A stretch of DNA of 64,000 bases from Methylobacterium terricola (lineage in GTDB: Bacteria > Pseudomonadota > Alphaproteobacteria > Rhizobiales > Beijerinckiaceae): positions 62,001 to 126,000 of the forward strand of contig NZ_VDDA01000015.1 of assembly GCF_006151805.1 (NCBI RefSeq). Reading direction: 5' to 3'. Positions 8,724-18,061 of this stretch are shown one piece after another. How positions within the stretch are numbered: the stretch's first letter is position 1; each line of letters starts with the position of its first letter. The position numbers and the translations under genes are program-made. The notes below the pieces were generated by a model that had not been told where the DNA came from, searched no databases, and saw nothing but the letters and a program-made list of their open reading frames with translations.

Positions 8724-10111
8724 AAACGCTCCGCGACGCGATCGCGGCGGCTGGTCCGGGCGCACGCCTGCCGTCCGTGCGGGCACTGGTCACCGAGCAT
8801 CGCGTGAGCCCGGCGACGGTCGAACGGGCCTTCGCGCAACTCGTCGGCGAAGGCTTGATCGAGCCCCGCCCCGGCCAGGGCACCTTCGTCCGGGAGCGGA
8901 CGGACGGCGCAGCCGCAAGCGCCGATTTCTCCTGGCAATCGGCGGCACTCGGAGCGGCGCGCGCCGATGGTCGCTCCCTGGGCGCGCTCCTGGCCTTGCC
9001 GCCGCCCGGCAGCCTGATCCTGAGCATGGGCTACCTTCCGGCGGACCTTCAGGCCTCGAGCCTGCTGGCGAATGCGCTGCGTCACACGGCCGGACGGCCC
9101 GAATTGTGGGACCGCCTGCCGGTCGACGGCCTCGAACCCCTCCGCGCGTGGTTCGCCCGCGAGGTCGGGCGCGGCACGGTCTATTCCCCCCACGACGTGA
9201 TCGTCTGCGGGGGCGGGCAGGCCGCCATTGCCACGACATTCCGGGCGCTCGTCCCGCCCGGGCATCCGGTCCTCGTCGAGATGCCGACCTATACCGGCGC
9301 GATCTCGGCTGCGCGTGCGGCGGGTCTCGAGCTCGTCCCGGTGGGGATGGATGAGAAGGGTGTTCGGCCGGAATTGCTGGCCGACGCCTTCCAGCGGACC
9401 GGGGCCCGCGCCTTCTACAGCCAGCCGACCTTCTCCAACCCGGCCGGAACCGTCCTGCCTGCGGAGCGACGGGCCGCCGTTCTCGACATCGCCGCAGAGG
9501 CAAGAGCCTTCGTCATCGAGGATGACTGGGCCCGCGATCTCGACCTGACGGGAACCGCCCCCGCACCGCTCGCCGCCGGCGACCGGCACGGCCACGTCGT
9601 CTACATCCGCTCCCTCGCCAAATCGGCCGCCCCCGGGTTGCGGGTCGCCGCCGTCATGGCGCGTGGCGCCGCCTCGGCCCGCTTGAAATCAGCGCGCGGC
9701 AGCGACGATTTCTTCGTGTCCGGTCCCCTGCAGGCGGCCGCCCTGGCCGTCGTCACGGCGCCCGGCTGGAAACGACACCTCAATGCCGCGCGGGCCGCCC
9801 TGATCGAGCGCCGCGACGTGATGGTCGGCGCCTTGCGGGCGGAGCTTCGCGACCATGTGACGTTCCGGGTTCCGGGCGGCGGCATGCATCTGTGGCTCCG
9901 GCTGCCGGATCACGTCCCAGACGGCGAGCTGGCCGCCGAGATGGACCGCCGAGGCGTGATCGTCAGCGCGGGTCGGGCGTGGTTCCCGGCCGATCCGGAC
10001 GGCGCATTCCTGCGGCTCACATTCGGAAGCTCCCCCGCGATCATCCGCGAAGGCATCGAACGGTTGGGCGCTGCCCTTGCGCCGCGTCTCCGAGATCGCG
10101 GCCCGCCGTGA
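8690..10111 (+). CDS. MocR/GabR-type PLP-dependent transcriptional regulator
   Basis: A 473-residue fusion of an N-terminal GntR winged helix (residues about 8-70: RLPSVRALVTEHRVSPATVERAFAQL, split) to a fold-type-I aminotransferase-like domain. The PLP-binding lysine is Lys311 in IRSLAKSAAPGLR. Such proteins use PLP to sense an amine or vitamin B6 and usually control a neighbouring gene. The start at 8690 is chosen because the winged helix begins there; an in-frame start at 8612 would lie inside the MFS gene. No ribosome binding site is visible, so a leaderless transcript is possible. ATAAC/GTTAT boxes surround the start. Confidence 0.9.
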   Translation: MKRNNRSASVIQTLRDAIAAAGPGARLPSVRALVTEHRVSPATVERAFAQLVGEGLIEPRPGQGTFVRERTDGAAASADFSWQSAALGAARADGRSLGALLALPPPGSLILSMGYLPADLQASSLLANALRHTAGRPELWDRLPVDGLEPLRAWFAREVGRGTVYSPHDVIVCGGGQAAIATTFRALVPPGHPVLVEMPTYTGAISAARAAGLELVPVGMDEKGVRPELLADAFQRTGARAFYSQPTFSNPAGTVLPAERRAAVLDIAAEARAFVIEDDWARDLDLTGTAPAPLAAGDRHGHVVYIRSLAKSAAPGLRVAAVMARGAASARLKSARGSDDFFVSGPLQAAALAVVTAPGWKRHLNAARAALIERRDVMVGALRAELRDHVTFRVPGGGMHLWLRLPDHVPDGELAAEMDRRGVIVSAGRAWFPADPDGAFLRLTFGSSPAIIREGIERLGAALAPRLRDRGPP

Positions 10112-10130
10112 CGCTGCTTGGCTCCCGCTC

Positions 10131-11179
<1,049 letters not shown>

Positions 11180-11183
<4 letters not shown>

Positions 11184-11995
11184 CCCTTCACCGCCCCGGA
11201 CGACAGGCCCGAGACGAGGTGGCGTTGGACGAGGAGCGCGAGGACGAGGGGCGGCAGCGCGATCATGGTGGCGGCGGCCATCAGGGCGCCCCAGTTGGTG
11301 ACGCCCTCGCCGATGAAGTTGAACGAGGCGACGATCGCCGTCTTGGTGTCGAACCCCGACAGGGCGAGCGCGAACAGGAAGTAGTTCCAGGTGAAGACGA
11401 AGCAGAGGATCGCCGCCACCACCAGGCCCGGCGCGACGAGCGGGAGCGCGATGCGCCCGAGGATCGCGTGCGGGCGGCAGCCGTCCATCTGGGCCGATTC
11501 GATCAGCGCCCGCGGCAGGGCGTCGAAATAGGGCAGGAGCGTCCAGAGCGCGACCGGCACGGTGATCGCCCCGTGGGTCAGGATCAGCACCGTGTAGGTG
11601 CCGACGAGGTCGACCTGCGAGAACAGGATGAACCACGGCAAAAGGAACAGCGTGCCCGGCGCCATGCGGGCGAACAGCGTCAGCGTCGCCGGCCAGGTGG
11701 TGCGGTGCCAGGCGATCGCGAAGGCGGCGGGCGCCCCGAGCACGAGCCCGAGCAGCGTCGCGCCGAGCGCCACCACCAGGCTGTTCCAGGTGTTGTGCAG
11801 GAAGTCGGTGCGCAGGAACAGCTCGCGGTAATTGTCGAGCGTCGGGGTGAAGATCAGGCGCGGCGGCAGCGCCATCACGTCGCGGCTGACCTTGAACGAG
11901 GACAGGACCATCCAGGCGAGCGGGGCCAGGACCGCGACCAGCATCGCGGCGACCTGGAGGCGGCCGAGGATCCGGCGGGCGGCGGGGGGGGTCAT
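11180..11995 (-). CDS. Carbohydrate ABC transporter permease (MalG/UgpE type)
   Basis: A 271-residue inner-membrane permease with about six transmembrane segments. The EAA-loop-like motif near residues 170-190 (PRALIESAQMDGCRPHAILGRIALP, split) docks the ATPase. It pairs with the MalF-type permease 10 bases upstream. The C-terminus GLSSGAVKG is a typical MalG-type ending. The gene overlaps the ATPase start. Confidence 0.94.
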
Positions 11996-12005
11996 CGGCG
12001 GCTCC

Positions 12006-12917
12006 TCAGTAGCTCACGGCGCGCCGCAGGCGGGCGAAGACCATGACCGTGCACAGGACCACGGCCGACAGGGTCAGCATCGCCGCCGAGGCGTGGCCGA
12101 AGCGCGAGAACTCGAAGCCCTGCTGGTAGGCGTACATGTTCATCGTGGTCGAGGCGTTGCCCGGCCCACCCCGGGTGGCGATGAAGACGAGGTCGAAGAA
12201 GCGCAGGAGATCAACCGAGCGCAGCACCGCCGCGGTGAGCAGCGTCGGCCCGAGGAGCGGCAGCGTGACGTAGACGAACCGGCGCCAGCCGATCACGCCG
12301 TCGACCTCCGCCGCCTCGAACACGCTCGCCGGCAGCGATTGCAGGCCGCCGAGCACGATCAGCCCGACGAACGGCGCCCATTGCCAGGTATCGACCAGCG
12401 CCACGCTGAGCAGCACCCAGCGCGGGCTCGCCAGCCACAGGAGCGGCGGCACGCCCACCGTGCCGAGGAGCCAGTTCACGATGCCGACCGACGGATCGAG
12501 GAGCACGATCGCCATCATGCCGACCACCACCGGCGGCATCATGAACGGCGTGATGGCGATGGTGCGCACGAGGTGCCGGGCGACCCTGACGCCGTTGAGG
12601 ACGATGCCGAGCCACGTCCCGAGTGCCAGCTGGAGTGCCAGCGCCGCCCCGTAGAGCACCCAGGTGACCCGGAAGGCGTTGAGGAATTCCGGGTCGCTCG
12701 CCAGGTTCAGGTAGTTCTCGATCCCGACGAAGCGCGGCTCGGTCCCGAGCGAGGCGTCCTGGAGCGAGATCCAGGCCGCATAGACCAGCGGGAACACCAT
12801 CATCAGGACGACGAAGGCCACCGCCGGCCAGACCATCCAGGAGAACGAGATCTTCTGCTGGCCGCTTCGCACCCGCTCGGGTGCGACGGCCAGAGCTTCG
12901 CCGGCGATCGTGCTCAC
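12006..12917 (-). CDS. Carbohydrate ABC transporter permease (MalF/UgpA type)
   Basis: A 303-residue permease with about six transmembrane segments; the first is at about 30-52 (WPAVAFVVLMMVFPLVYAAW). The EAA loop is at about 195-215 (PASVFEAAEVDGVIGWRRF). It is the second gene after the binding protein (36-base gap) and is followed by the second permease, the standard CUT1 order. It imports the ligand captured by the 12954-14336 binding protein. Confidence 0.95.
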   Translation of the reverse strand: MSTIAGEALAVAPERVRSGQQKISFSWMVWPAVAFVVLMMVFPLVYAAWISLQDASLGTEPRFVGIENYLNLASDPEFLNAFRVTWVLYGAALALQLALGTWLGIVLNGVRVARHLVRTIAITPFMMPPVVVGMMAIVLLDPSVGIVNWLLGTVGVPPLLWLASPRWVLLSVALVDTWQWAPFVGLIVLGGLQSLPASVFEAAEVDGVIGWRRFVYVTLPLLGPTLLTAAVLRSVDLLRFFDLVFIATRGGPGNASTTMNMYAYQQGFEFSRFGHASAAMLTLSAVVLCTVMVFARLRRAVSY

Positions 12918-12953
12918 GGGCGTCCTCCATCGTGCGGGTTCGAGGCGTTCCGC

Positions 12954-14336
12954 CTATTGCAGCTTGAGCAGGGCGGCGTCGGCGTCGCAGGCGGCCTGCT
13001 GGGGCGTCTTCTGGCCCAGCACCACCTCCTGCGCCGCCCGCCCGATGATCTCGCGGGTCTCCGGCACCCGGTCTGTCGGCGAGGCGTAGTCGCCGGTGCC
13101 GCGGCGGCTGATCTCGCTCACCGCGTCGACCCATTGCTGGCGCACCGGCTTCTGGCTCGCCCAGGCGCGCATCCCCTCGCCGGTGAAGACCGAGTTGCGC
13201 GAGGGCGCCACGCCGCGATCGACCAGCACCGCCTGCACCTCGGGCGAGGTCGCCCATTGCAGGAAGGTCCAGGACGGCCCCTTGCGGCGGGAATATTCCG
13301 AGATCGACAGGCCCCAGCCGAAGCCGATCGGCTGCGACACGCCGCTCGCCCGCCCCTTCGGCAGCACCTTGACGCCGAGATCGTCCTCCCGGCCCGGATA
13401 CTTCATGATGTTGGAGAACTCGTTCGAGGATTCATGGGTCATGGCGACCTTGCCCTGGCCCAGGAGCTCGACGACCTGCGGGAAGCTGTGGTTGGTGGCC
13501 CCGACCGGGCCGAAATCCTTGAGGAGGTCGGTGTAGAGCGTCAGCCCGGCGACCGATTCCGGCCGGCACAGGCCGGGCTTGGTCCCGTCCACCGACTTGA
13601 AGCCGCCGCCGCTGTTGAACACGAAGGCGGCCATCGGGTAGGGCACGGCGTTGCGCACGCCGCGGGCGGCCCAGGCGTTGATCGACGGATCGCAGGCCTT
13701 GATCGTGCGCGCCGCCTCCAGGATGTCCTCGAGGGAGTCGGGCACGGCGACGTTGCACTTGGCGAAGATGTCCTTGCGCCAGTAGAACAGCGGCCCCTCG
13801 ACGTTGATCGGCAAGCCGGTGAGCTTGCCCCCGAAGGTCTCGTTGCGGATCAGCCCGGCACCGAAATCCTCGATGCGGAACTCCGGCGCGGTCTGGGCCG
13901 GGTCCTTCAGCATCGGCGCGACGTCGGCGTACCAGCCAGCCTTGTTGTAGACCGCACCCTCGCGGATCTTGAGCGAGACGAAGACGTCGATGTCCGAGGA
14001 CTTGGCCTGCAGCAGCGTGTTGAGGCGGGCGCGCTGAGGATCCTCGTTGAGGATCTCGATGCGCAGCTTGATCCCGGTCTTGTCGGTGAATTGCTGGCCC
14101 ATGTCCCGGATGGCGTTGCTCCAGGGATGGTTGGTGAGGACGAGGTTGATGGTCTGGCCGTCGTACCGCTTCCAGTCGAACCCCTCGGCGCGGGCCGGGA
14201 GGCCGGCCAAGGTGCCGGCCAGGGATCCGGCCAGGGATCCTGCGACGAGGCCCGGCAGGGCGAAGGCACGCCCGCGCGGGCGCCCTGCCTTCCGGGCGGA
14301 ACGGCCGAGAGCCTTCGCGCGCTGCATCGTCGACAT
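12954..14336 (-). CDS. Extracellular solute-binding protein, family 1
   Basis: Periplasmic binding protein of the carbohydrate ABC transporter, 460 residues. A long signal region (residues about 1-50) ends in LPARAEG and holds a slightly repetitive GSLAGSLAGTLAG stretch that comes from short tandem DNA repeats near 14215-14250. The mature part begins FDWKRYDGQTINLVL, which resembles sugar and sugar-acid binding proteins. It is first in a binding protein-permease-permease-ATPase operon and divergent from the GntR gene, with a dyad between them. The substrate is unproven; the neighbouring aldolase, dehydrogenase and kinase favour a sugar acid or polyol. Confidence 0.93.
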   Translation of the reverse strand: MSTMQRAKALGRSARKAGRPRGRAFALPGLVAGSLAGSLAGTLAGLPARAEGFDWKRYDGQTINLVLTNHPWSNAIRDMGQQFTDKTGIKLRIEILNEDPQRARLNTLLQAKSSDIDVFVSLKIREGAVYNKAGWYADVAPMLKDPAQTAPEFRIEDFGAGLIRNETFGGKLTGLPINVEGPLFYWRKDIFAKCNVAVPDSLEDILEAARTIKACDPSINAWAARGVRNAVPYPMAAFVFNSGGGFKSVDGTKPGLCRPESVAGLTLYTDLLKDFGPVGATNHSFPQVVELLGQGKVAMTHESSNEFSNIMKYPGREDDLGVKVLPKGRASGVSQPIGFGWGLSISEYSRRKGPSWTFLQWATSPEVQAVLVDRGVAPSRNSVFTGEGMRAWASQKPVRQQWVDAVSEISRRGTGDYASPTDRVPETREIIGRAAQEVVLGQKTPQQAACDADAALLKLQ

Positions 14337-14460
14337 GTTTCCTCCTCGGACCGGCCGGCCGGTTCCCCGTCACGTCTTCGCCGGGCGGCGCCGGGCGTCG
14401 GACCAACCGACACCTCCGCACACGCTGCCCGATCACCGCGTGTTGAGAGAACCTTTAGCG

Positions 14461-14482
14461 ATTGACAGACTGACATGTCAAT
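14461..14482. promoter_or_regulatory. Nested dyad, candidate GntR (FCD) operator
   Basis: ATTGACA (14461-14467), 8 bases, then TGTCAAT (14476-14482): a perfect 7 bp dyad. Inside it lies the perfect palindrome TGACATGTCA (14471-14480). It is in the divergent space between the ABC operon and the gntR gene. On the minus strand TTGACA at 14481-14476 could also be a -35 box for the ABC operon, so binding would block transcription. The pairing with this regulator is inferred from position. Confidence 0.6.
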
Positions 14483-14496
14483 GAGAGACGAGTGAC

Positions 14497-15267
14497 ATGA
14501 AACAGCGCGACCAAGCCTATGACGCCTTCGTCCAGCATTTGCTGGACGGGCGGCTGGCGCCGGGCTCCTTCGTGACGCAGCGCGAGCTGGTGGCGGTCAC
14601 CGGCCTGCCGCTCGGCGCCGTCCGCGAGATGATCCCGCGGCTCGAGGCCGACGGGCTGATCACGACCCTGCCGCAGCGCGGGTTGCAGGTGGCCGCGGTC
14701 GACCTCCGCCTGGTCCACGAGGCGTTCCAGCTCCGGGAGATCATCGAGACGGCGGCGGTGGCGCATTTCGCCCGCACCGCGCCGGCCGGCCTAGTGGCGG
14801 CCCACCGGGCCGCCCACGACCGGATCAGCACGGCGGCGCGGGACGGGGTCACCGAGGCGCTGATCGCCGAGGCGCAGGGAACCGACTGGGGCTTCCACGA
14901 CGCGATCGTCGCCCATCTCGGCAACGGCCTCGTCTCCGAGATTCACCGGGTCAACCTGATCCGCATCCGGGTCATCATGCAGAGCCGCGTCGCGCTCTCG
15001 CCCGAGGTGCTGCCGCCGGCCTTCGCCGAGCACGCGGCGATCCTGGCGGCGGTCGAGGACCGCGACCCCGACGCCGCCGCGGCGGCCCTGCGCCGGCACC
15101 TCGAGACCTCGCGCCGCCGGGCGCTCGGCCTCGAGACCGGGCGCGACGCCGACCGGCGCGAGGCACCTGCTTCCCTCGCGATCGACGGGCGCGAGGCGTC
15201 CGCATCGCTCAACTCCGCATCGCTCAACAAGGAAGGGCGCGAGGCGCCCTCTCGGAGGACCGCATGA
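14497..15267 (+). CDS. GntR family regulator with FCD domain
   Basis: A 256-residue regulator. The N-terminal winged helix (about 5-70: QRELVAVTGLPLGAVREMIPRLEADGLI, split) is followed by an FCD helical domain (about 75-215). His residues in FHDAIVAHLGN and FAEHAAIL fit the metal/ligand site of the FadR-C class. Ligands in this class are often sugar acids or hydroxy acids. A GAGAGACGAG ribosome binding site precedes the ATG. The last 40 residues are a low-complexity tail made of short repeats (REAPASL, REASASL), with a 15 bp tandem DNA repeat at 15199-15228. The stop overlaps the aldolase start by 4 bases. Confidence 0.93.
   Translation: MKQRDQAYDAFVQHLLDGRLAPGSFVTQRELVAVTGLPLGAVREMIPRLEADGLITTLPQRGLQVAAVDLRLVHEAFQLREIIETAAVAHFARTAPAGLVAAHRAAHDRISTAARDGVTEALIAEAQGTDWGFHDAIVAHLGNGLVSEIHRVNLIRIRVIMQSRVALSPEVLPPAFAEHAAILAAVEDRDPDAAAAALRRHLETSRRRALGLETGRDADRREAPASLAIDGREASASLNSASLNKEGREAPSRRTA
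15199..15228. repeat. Two tandem 15 bp copies inside the gntR 3' end
   Basis: TCCGCATCGCTCAAC occurs twice head to tail (15199-15213 and 15214-15228), in frame, adding SASLN repeats to the regulator tail. The surrounding GGGCGCGAGGC units are also imperfectly repeated. It looks like recent slippage in a non-essential tail. Confidence 0.75.
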
Positions 15268-16151
15268 CCAACGCCATCACCGGCCTGTGGGTCGCCCTCG
15301 CCACGCCGCTCGAAGCAACCGGCGCGGTCGATCACGGCGCCCTCGTGCGCCACGTCCGGTTCCTGACGGAGCGGGGCTGCGACGGCGTGGTGCCGTTCGG
15401 CACCACCGGCGAGGGCACCTCGTTCTCCGCTCCCGAGCGCCTCGCGGCGGTCGAGGCTCTGCTCGCCGGCGGCATCCCGGCGGAGCGGATCGGCCTCGGC
15501 ACCGGCATGCCGGCGATCCCGGACGCCGTGGCACTGACGAAGGCGGCCCTGTCCCTCGGCCTCGCCCACGCCCTGGTGCTGCCGCCCTACTTCTACCGCG
15601 ACGTGACCGAGGCCGGGCTCGTCGACGCCTTCGCGGCCTATCTCGACGGCGTCGGCGACGACCGCCTGCGGGCGACGCTCTACCACATCCCGCAGACCTC
15701 CGGCGTCGCGCTGCCGCCGGCGGCCGTCGCCACCCTGCGGGCGCGCTACGGCCACCTCGTCGCCGGCGTGAAGGACAGCTCCGGCGATTTCAAGCAGTTC
15801 CAGGCGTTCCGGGCGGCGGCGCCGGAGGTGGCGGTCTGCGTCGGCAACGAGGCCGATATCGGCCGGGCGCTCGCCGAGGGCGGGGTCGGCACGATCTGCG
15901 GCATGGCCAACCTCGTGCCCGACCTGGTCCGGGCGATGTTCACCGATCCCGCCACGGCCGAGGGCCCGATGCGGGCGGCGATTGGCCTGATCCGCGGCCC
16001 GTTCGTGCCGGTGCTGAAATCCGCCATGGCCGCGATGACCGGCGAGCCTGCCTTCGGCCGGGTGCGGGCGCCGCTGGTCGCGGCCGAGGCCGGGATCGGC
16101 CAGCGCATCGCGGACGAGATCGCGGGCCTCTCCCGCGCCGCGGCGGCCTGA
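15264..16151 (+). CDS. Dihydrodipicolinate synthase superfamily aldolase/dehydratase
   Basis: A 295-residue TIM-barrel lyase of the DapA/NanA superfamily. The Schiff-base lysine is Lys170 in VAGVKDSSGDF, and the conserved Tyr140 sits in TLYHIPQTSG. GTTGEGTSFS near residue 50 is the pyruvate-binding loop. Family members include 2-keto-3-deoxy sugar-acid aldolases, keto-deoxyglucarate dehydratases and N-acetylneuraminate lyases. The location in a catabolic cluster under a GntR regulator argues against a lysine-biosynthesis role. It is translationally coupled to gntR by an ATGA overlap. The exact substrate is open. Confidence 0.9.
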   Translation: MTNAITGLWVALATPLEATGAVDHGALVRHVRFLTERGCDGVVPFGTTGEGTSFSAPERLAAVEALLAGGIPAERIGLGTGMPAIPDAVALTKAALSLGLAHALVLPPYFYRDVTEAGLVDAFAAYLDGVGDDRLRATLYHIPQTSGVALPPAAVATLRARYGHLVAGVKDSSGDFKQFQAFRAAAPEVAVCVGNEADIGRALAEGGVGTICGMANLVPDLVRAMFTDPATAEGPMRAAIGLIRGPFVPVLKSAMAAMTGEPAFGRVRAPLVAAEAGIGQRIADEIAGLSRAAAA

Positions 16152-16177
16152 GCGAGAGCGCGTCCCGCCGATGCGGA

Positions 16178-16225
16178 GGCCGGTTCATGGGCCGGTTCAT
16201 GGGCCGGTTCATGGGCCGGTTCATG
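16178..16225. repeat. Four tandem copies of a 12 bp unit
   Basis: GGCCGGTTCATG is repeated four times exactly (16178-16189, 16190-16201, 16202-16213, 16214-16225), with a 5-base partial fifth copy, in the 189-base gap between the aldolase and the FAD dehydrogenase. Each copy holds GGCC and CATG. Copy number is likely to vary between strains. Confidence 0.9.
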
Positions 16226-16340
16226 GGCCGCATCGCGGACGCGGAGCATCGTCCGGTTGCACCATGATCGGGCGGTGCTCTAGAGCGGCCGCCACCGAGA
16301 CGAGCGGCGATCCCACGCCGCCCTGGGGAGGAGAGTTCGA

Positions 16341-17747
16341 ATGACGGCGCAACCGGACGCATCCCGCGACGAGGCGGTGATCGCCGCCCTCGTGGCGGAG
16401 CTGGGCGAGAGGACGGTGCTCGCCGGCCCCGATCGCCCGGCCCGCAACGAATCCGACTGGAGCACGCTCGGTCCCCAGGCGCCGCTCGCGGTCGTCCGCC
16501 CCGCCACCACCGAGGCGGTCGCCGCCGCGATGCGGATCTGCGCCCGCTACGGCGTGCCGGTGGTGCCGCAGGGCGGCCTCACCGGCCTGTGCGGCGGTGC
16601 GCGGCCGGTCCCCGGCGCGGTCGCCCTCTCGCTGGAGCGGATGACCGGAATCGAGGCGATCGACCCGGCCTCCGCCACCATGACGGTCCGGGCCGGCACG
16701 CCGCTCCAGGTGGTGCAGCAGGCCGCCGACGAGGCCGGCTTCCTGGTCCCGCTCGATCTCGGCGCGCGCGGGTCCTGCGCGATCGGCGGCAACGCCTCGA
16801 CCAATGCCGGCGGCAACCGGGTCATCCGCTACGGCATGACCCGGGACATGATCCTGGGGCTCGAGGTGGTCCTGCCCGACGGCGGCACGGTCACCGCCCT
16901 CAACACCATGATCAAGAACAACGCCGGCTACGACCTCAAGCACCTGTTCATCGGCTCGGAGGGCACGCTCGGCATCATCACCCGGCTGGTGCTGCGGCTC
17001 TTTCCGAAGCCGGCCTGCACCATGGCGGCGCTCTGCGCCCTGCCGGATTACGACGCGGTGGTCGGGCTCCTCGCGGCGGCCCGGCGGGGTCTCGGGCCGA
17101 TGCTGTCGGCCTTCGAGGTGATGTGGCCGGATTACTGGGAGACGGTCGGCGACATGCCGGGCGTGCGGGTGCCGCTGCCCCAGGGCCACGCCGCCTATTG
17201 CCTGGTCGAGGCGCAGGGGACCGACGAGGCCTACGACGCGCCGCGCTTCCAGGCCTGGCTCGAGCAGCAGGCCGAGGCGGGGCTGCTGGCCGACGCGGTC
17301 GTGTCGCGCTCGATGGCCGACGTGACGGCGTTCTGGGGCGTGCGCGACGCCTGCTCGGAATTCCCGCTGGTGCTCGGTCCGCACGAGCCGTTCGACATCG
17401 GCCTGCCGGTGGCGACGATGGACGCGTATGTGCGGGCCTGCAAGGCGGCCCTGGCCGGGCGCCTGCCCGGCGCCTTCGCGCTGTTCTACGGCCATATCGG
17501 CGACGGCAACCTGCACATCGTCGCCGGCCTGAAGGGCGCGCACCCGCAGCCGAAGGACGTGATCCAGGAGGTGGTCTACGGCCTGGTGCGCGAGTTCGGC
17601 GGCACCGTCTCGGCCGAGCACGGCATCGGGCTCACCAAGAAGCCCTGGCTCGGCCATGTCCGCTCCGAGGCCGAGATCGCCCTGATGCGGCGCCTGAAGG
17701 CGGCGCTGGATCCGGACGGGATGCTCAATCCCGGGAAGGTGGTGTGA
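16341..17747 (+). CDS. FAD-linked 2-hydroxyacid dehydrogenase (GlcD/D-lactate dehydrogenase type)
   Basis: A 468-residue flavoprotein expected to oxidise a D-2-hydroxy acid to the 2-keto acid. The N-terminal PCMH-type FAD domain (about 35-215) has VVPQGGLTGLCGGA and GGNASTNAGGNRVIRYG. The C-terminal FAD-oxidase domain carries GHIGDGNLHI and the ending LKAALDPDGMLNPGKVV, both family hallmarks. A good GGGGAGGAGAG ribosome binding site precedes the ATG. It follows the aldolase on the same strand after the 12 bp tandem repeat. Together with the aldolase and kinase it supports catabolism of a hydroxy or sugar acid. A multi-hairpin repeat begins 4 bases after its stop. Confidence 0.93.
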   Translation: MTAQPDASRDEAVIAALVAELGERTVLAGPDRPARNESDWSTLGPQAPLAVVRPATTEAVAAAMRICARYGVPVVPQGGLTGLCGGARPVPGAVALSLERMTGIEAIDPASATMTVRAGTPLQVVQQAADEAGFLVPLDLGARGSCAIGGNASTNAGGNRVIRYGMTRDMILGLEVVLPDGGTVTALNTMIKNNAGYDLKHLFIGSEGTLGIITRLVLRLFPKPACTMAALCALPDYDAVVGLLAAARRGLGPMLSAFEVMWPDYWETVGDMPGVRVPLPQGHAAYCLVEAQGTDEAYDAPRFQAWLEQQAEAGLLADAVVSRSMADVTAFWGVRDACSEFPLVLGPHEPFDIGLPVATMDAYVRACKAALAGRLPGAFALFYGHIGDGNLHIVAGLKGAHPQPKDVIQEVVYGLVREFGGTVSAEHGIGLTKKPWLGHVRSEAEIALMRRLKAALDPDGMLNPGKVV

Positions 17748-17750
17748 TCC

Positions 17751-17862
17751 CGCCGCGCCTTCGAACGGAGCGGTTCGAAGGCGCAAGGCCAGCCCGATCG
17801 GGCGTCGGCGCGAATGCGCCGGAGGCCTTCGCATCGACGCGTCGATGACGGCGCGAGGGTAT
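17751..17862 (+). repeat. Multi-hairpin dispersed element, copy A
   Basis: About 112 bases starting 4 bases after the FAD dehydrogenase stop. Hairpin 1: GCGCCTTCGAACG / CGGTTCGAAGGCGC. Hairpin 2: around AGCCCGATCGGGCG. Hairpin 3: around GGCGCGAATGCGCC. A fourth segment ends GCGCGAGGGTAT. The same order recurs at 45248-45364, 60238-60355 and, inverted and shortened, 39606-39688. It could serve as a 3' end or terminator for the upstream gene. Confidence 0.8.
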
Positions 17863-18061
17863 AGGACGGCCGGCCCGCGGATCGACGGCCGCCCGCCACG
17901 GTACGCCGCGGCCTCCCCGACGCACCCGGTCGTTTCGGCGGGGCGCGTCGGCCCCGGACTGACGTGACGGATGGCGGGTCCGTCGAGCCGGTCTGGATGG
18001 CCTCGCGCGACGCGACGAAGATCCGCTCATCGATGATTCCTCCCATCGCCGGAGAACCCCG
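17863..18061. other. Remainder of the intergenic gap before the PfkB kinase
   Basis: No convincing gene. The DNA is GC-rich, with only a short GGAG near 18051 serving the TTG start of the kinase. With copy A of the multi-hairpin element it fills a 314-base gap. Confidence 0.5.

Noticed and set aside
16178..16225. CRISPR array
   Set aside because: Units are 12 bp and contiguous with no spacers, and no cas genes are near.
17887..18053. Minus-strand reading frame opposite the kinase leader
   Set aside because: Composition is that of antisense or repeat DNA and there is no ribosome binding site.
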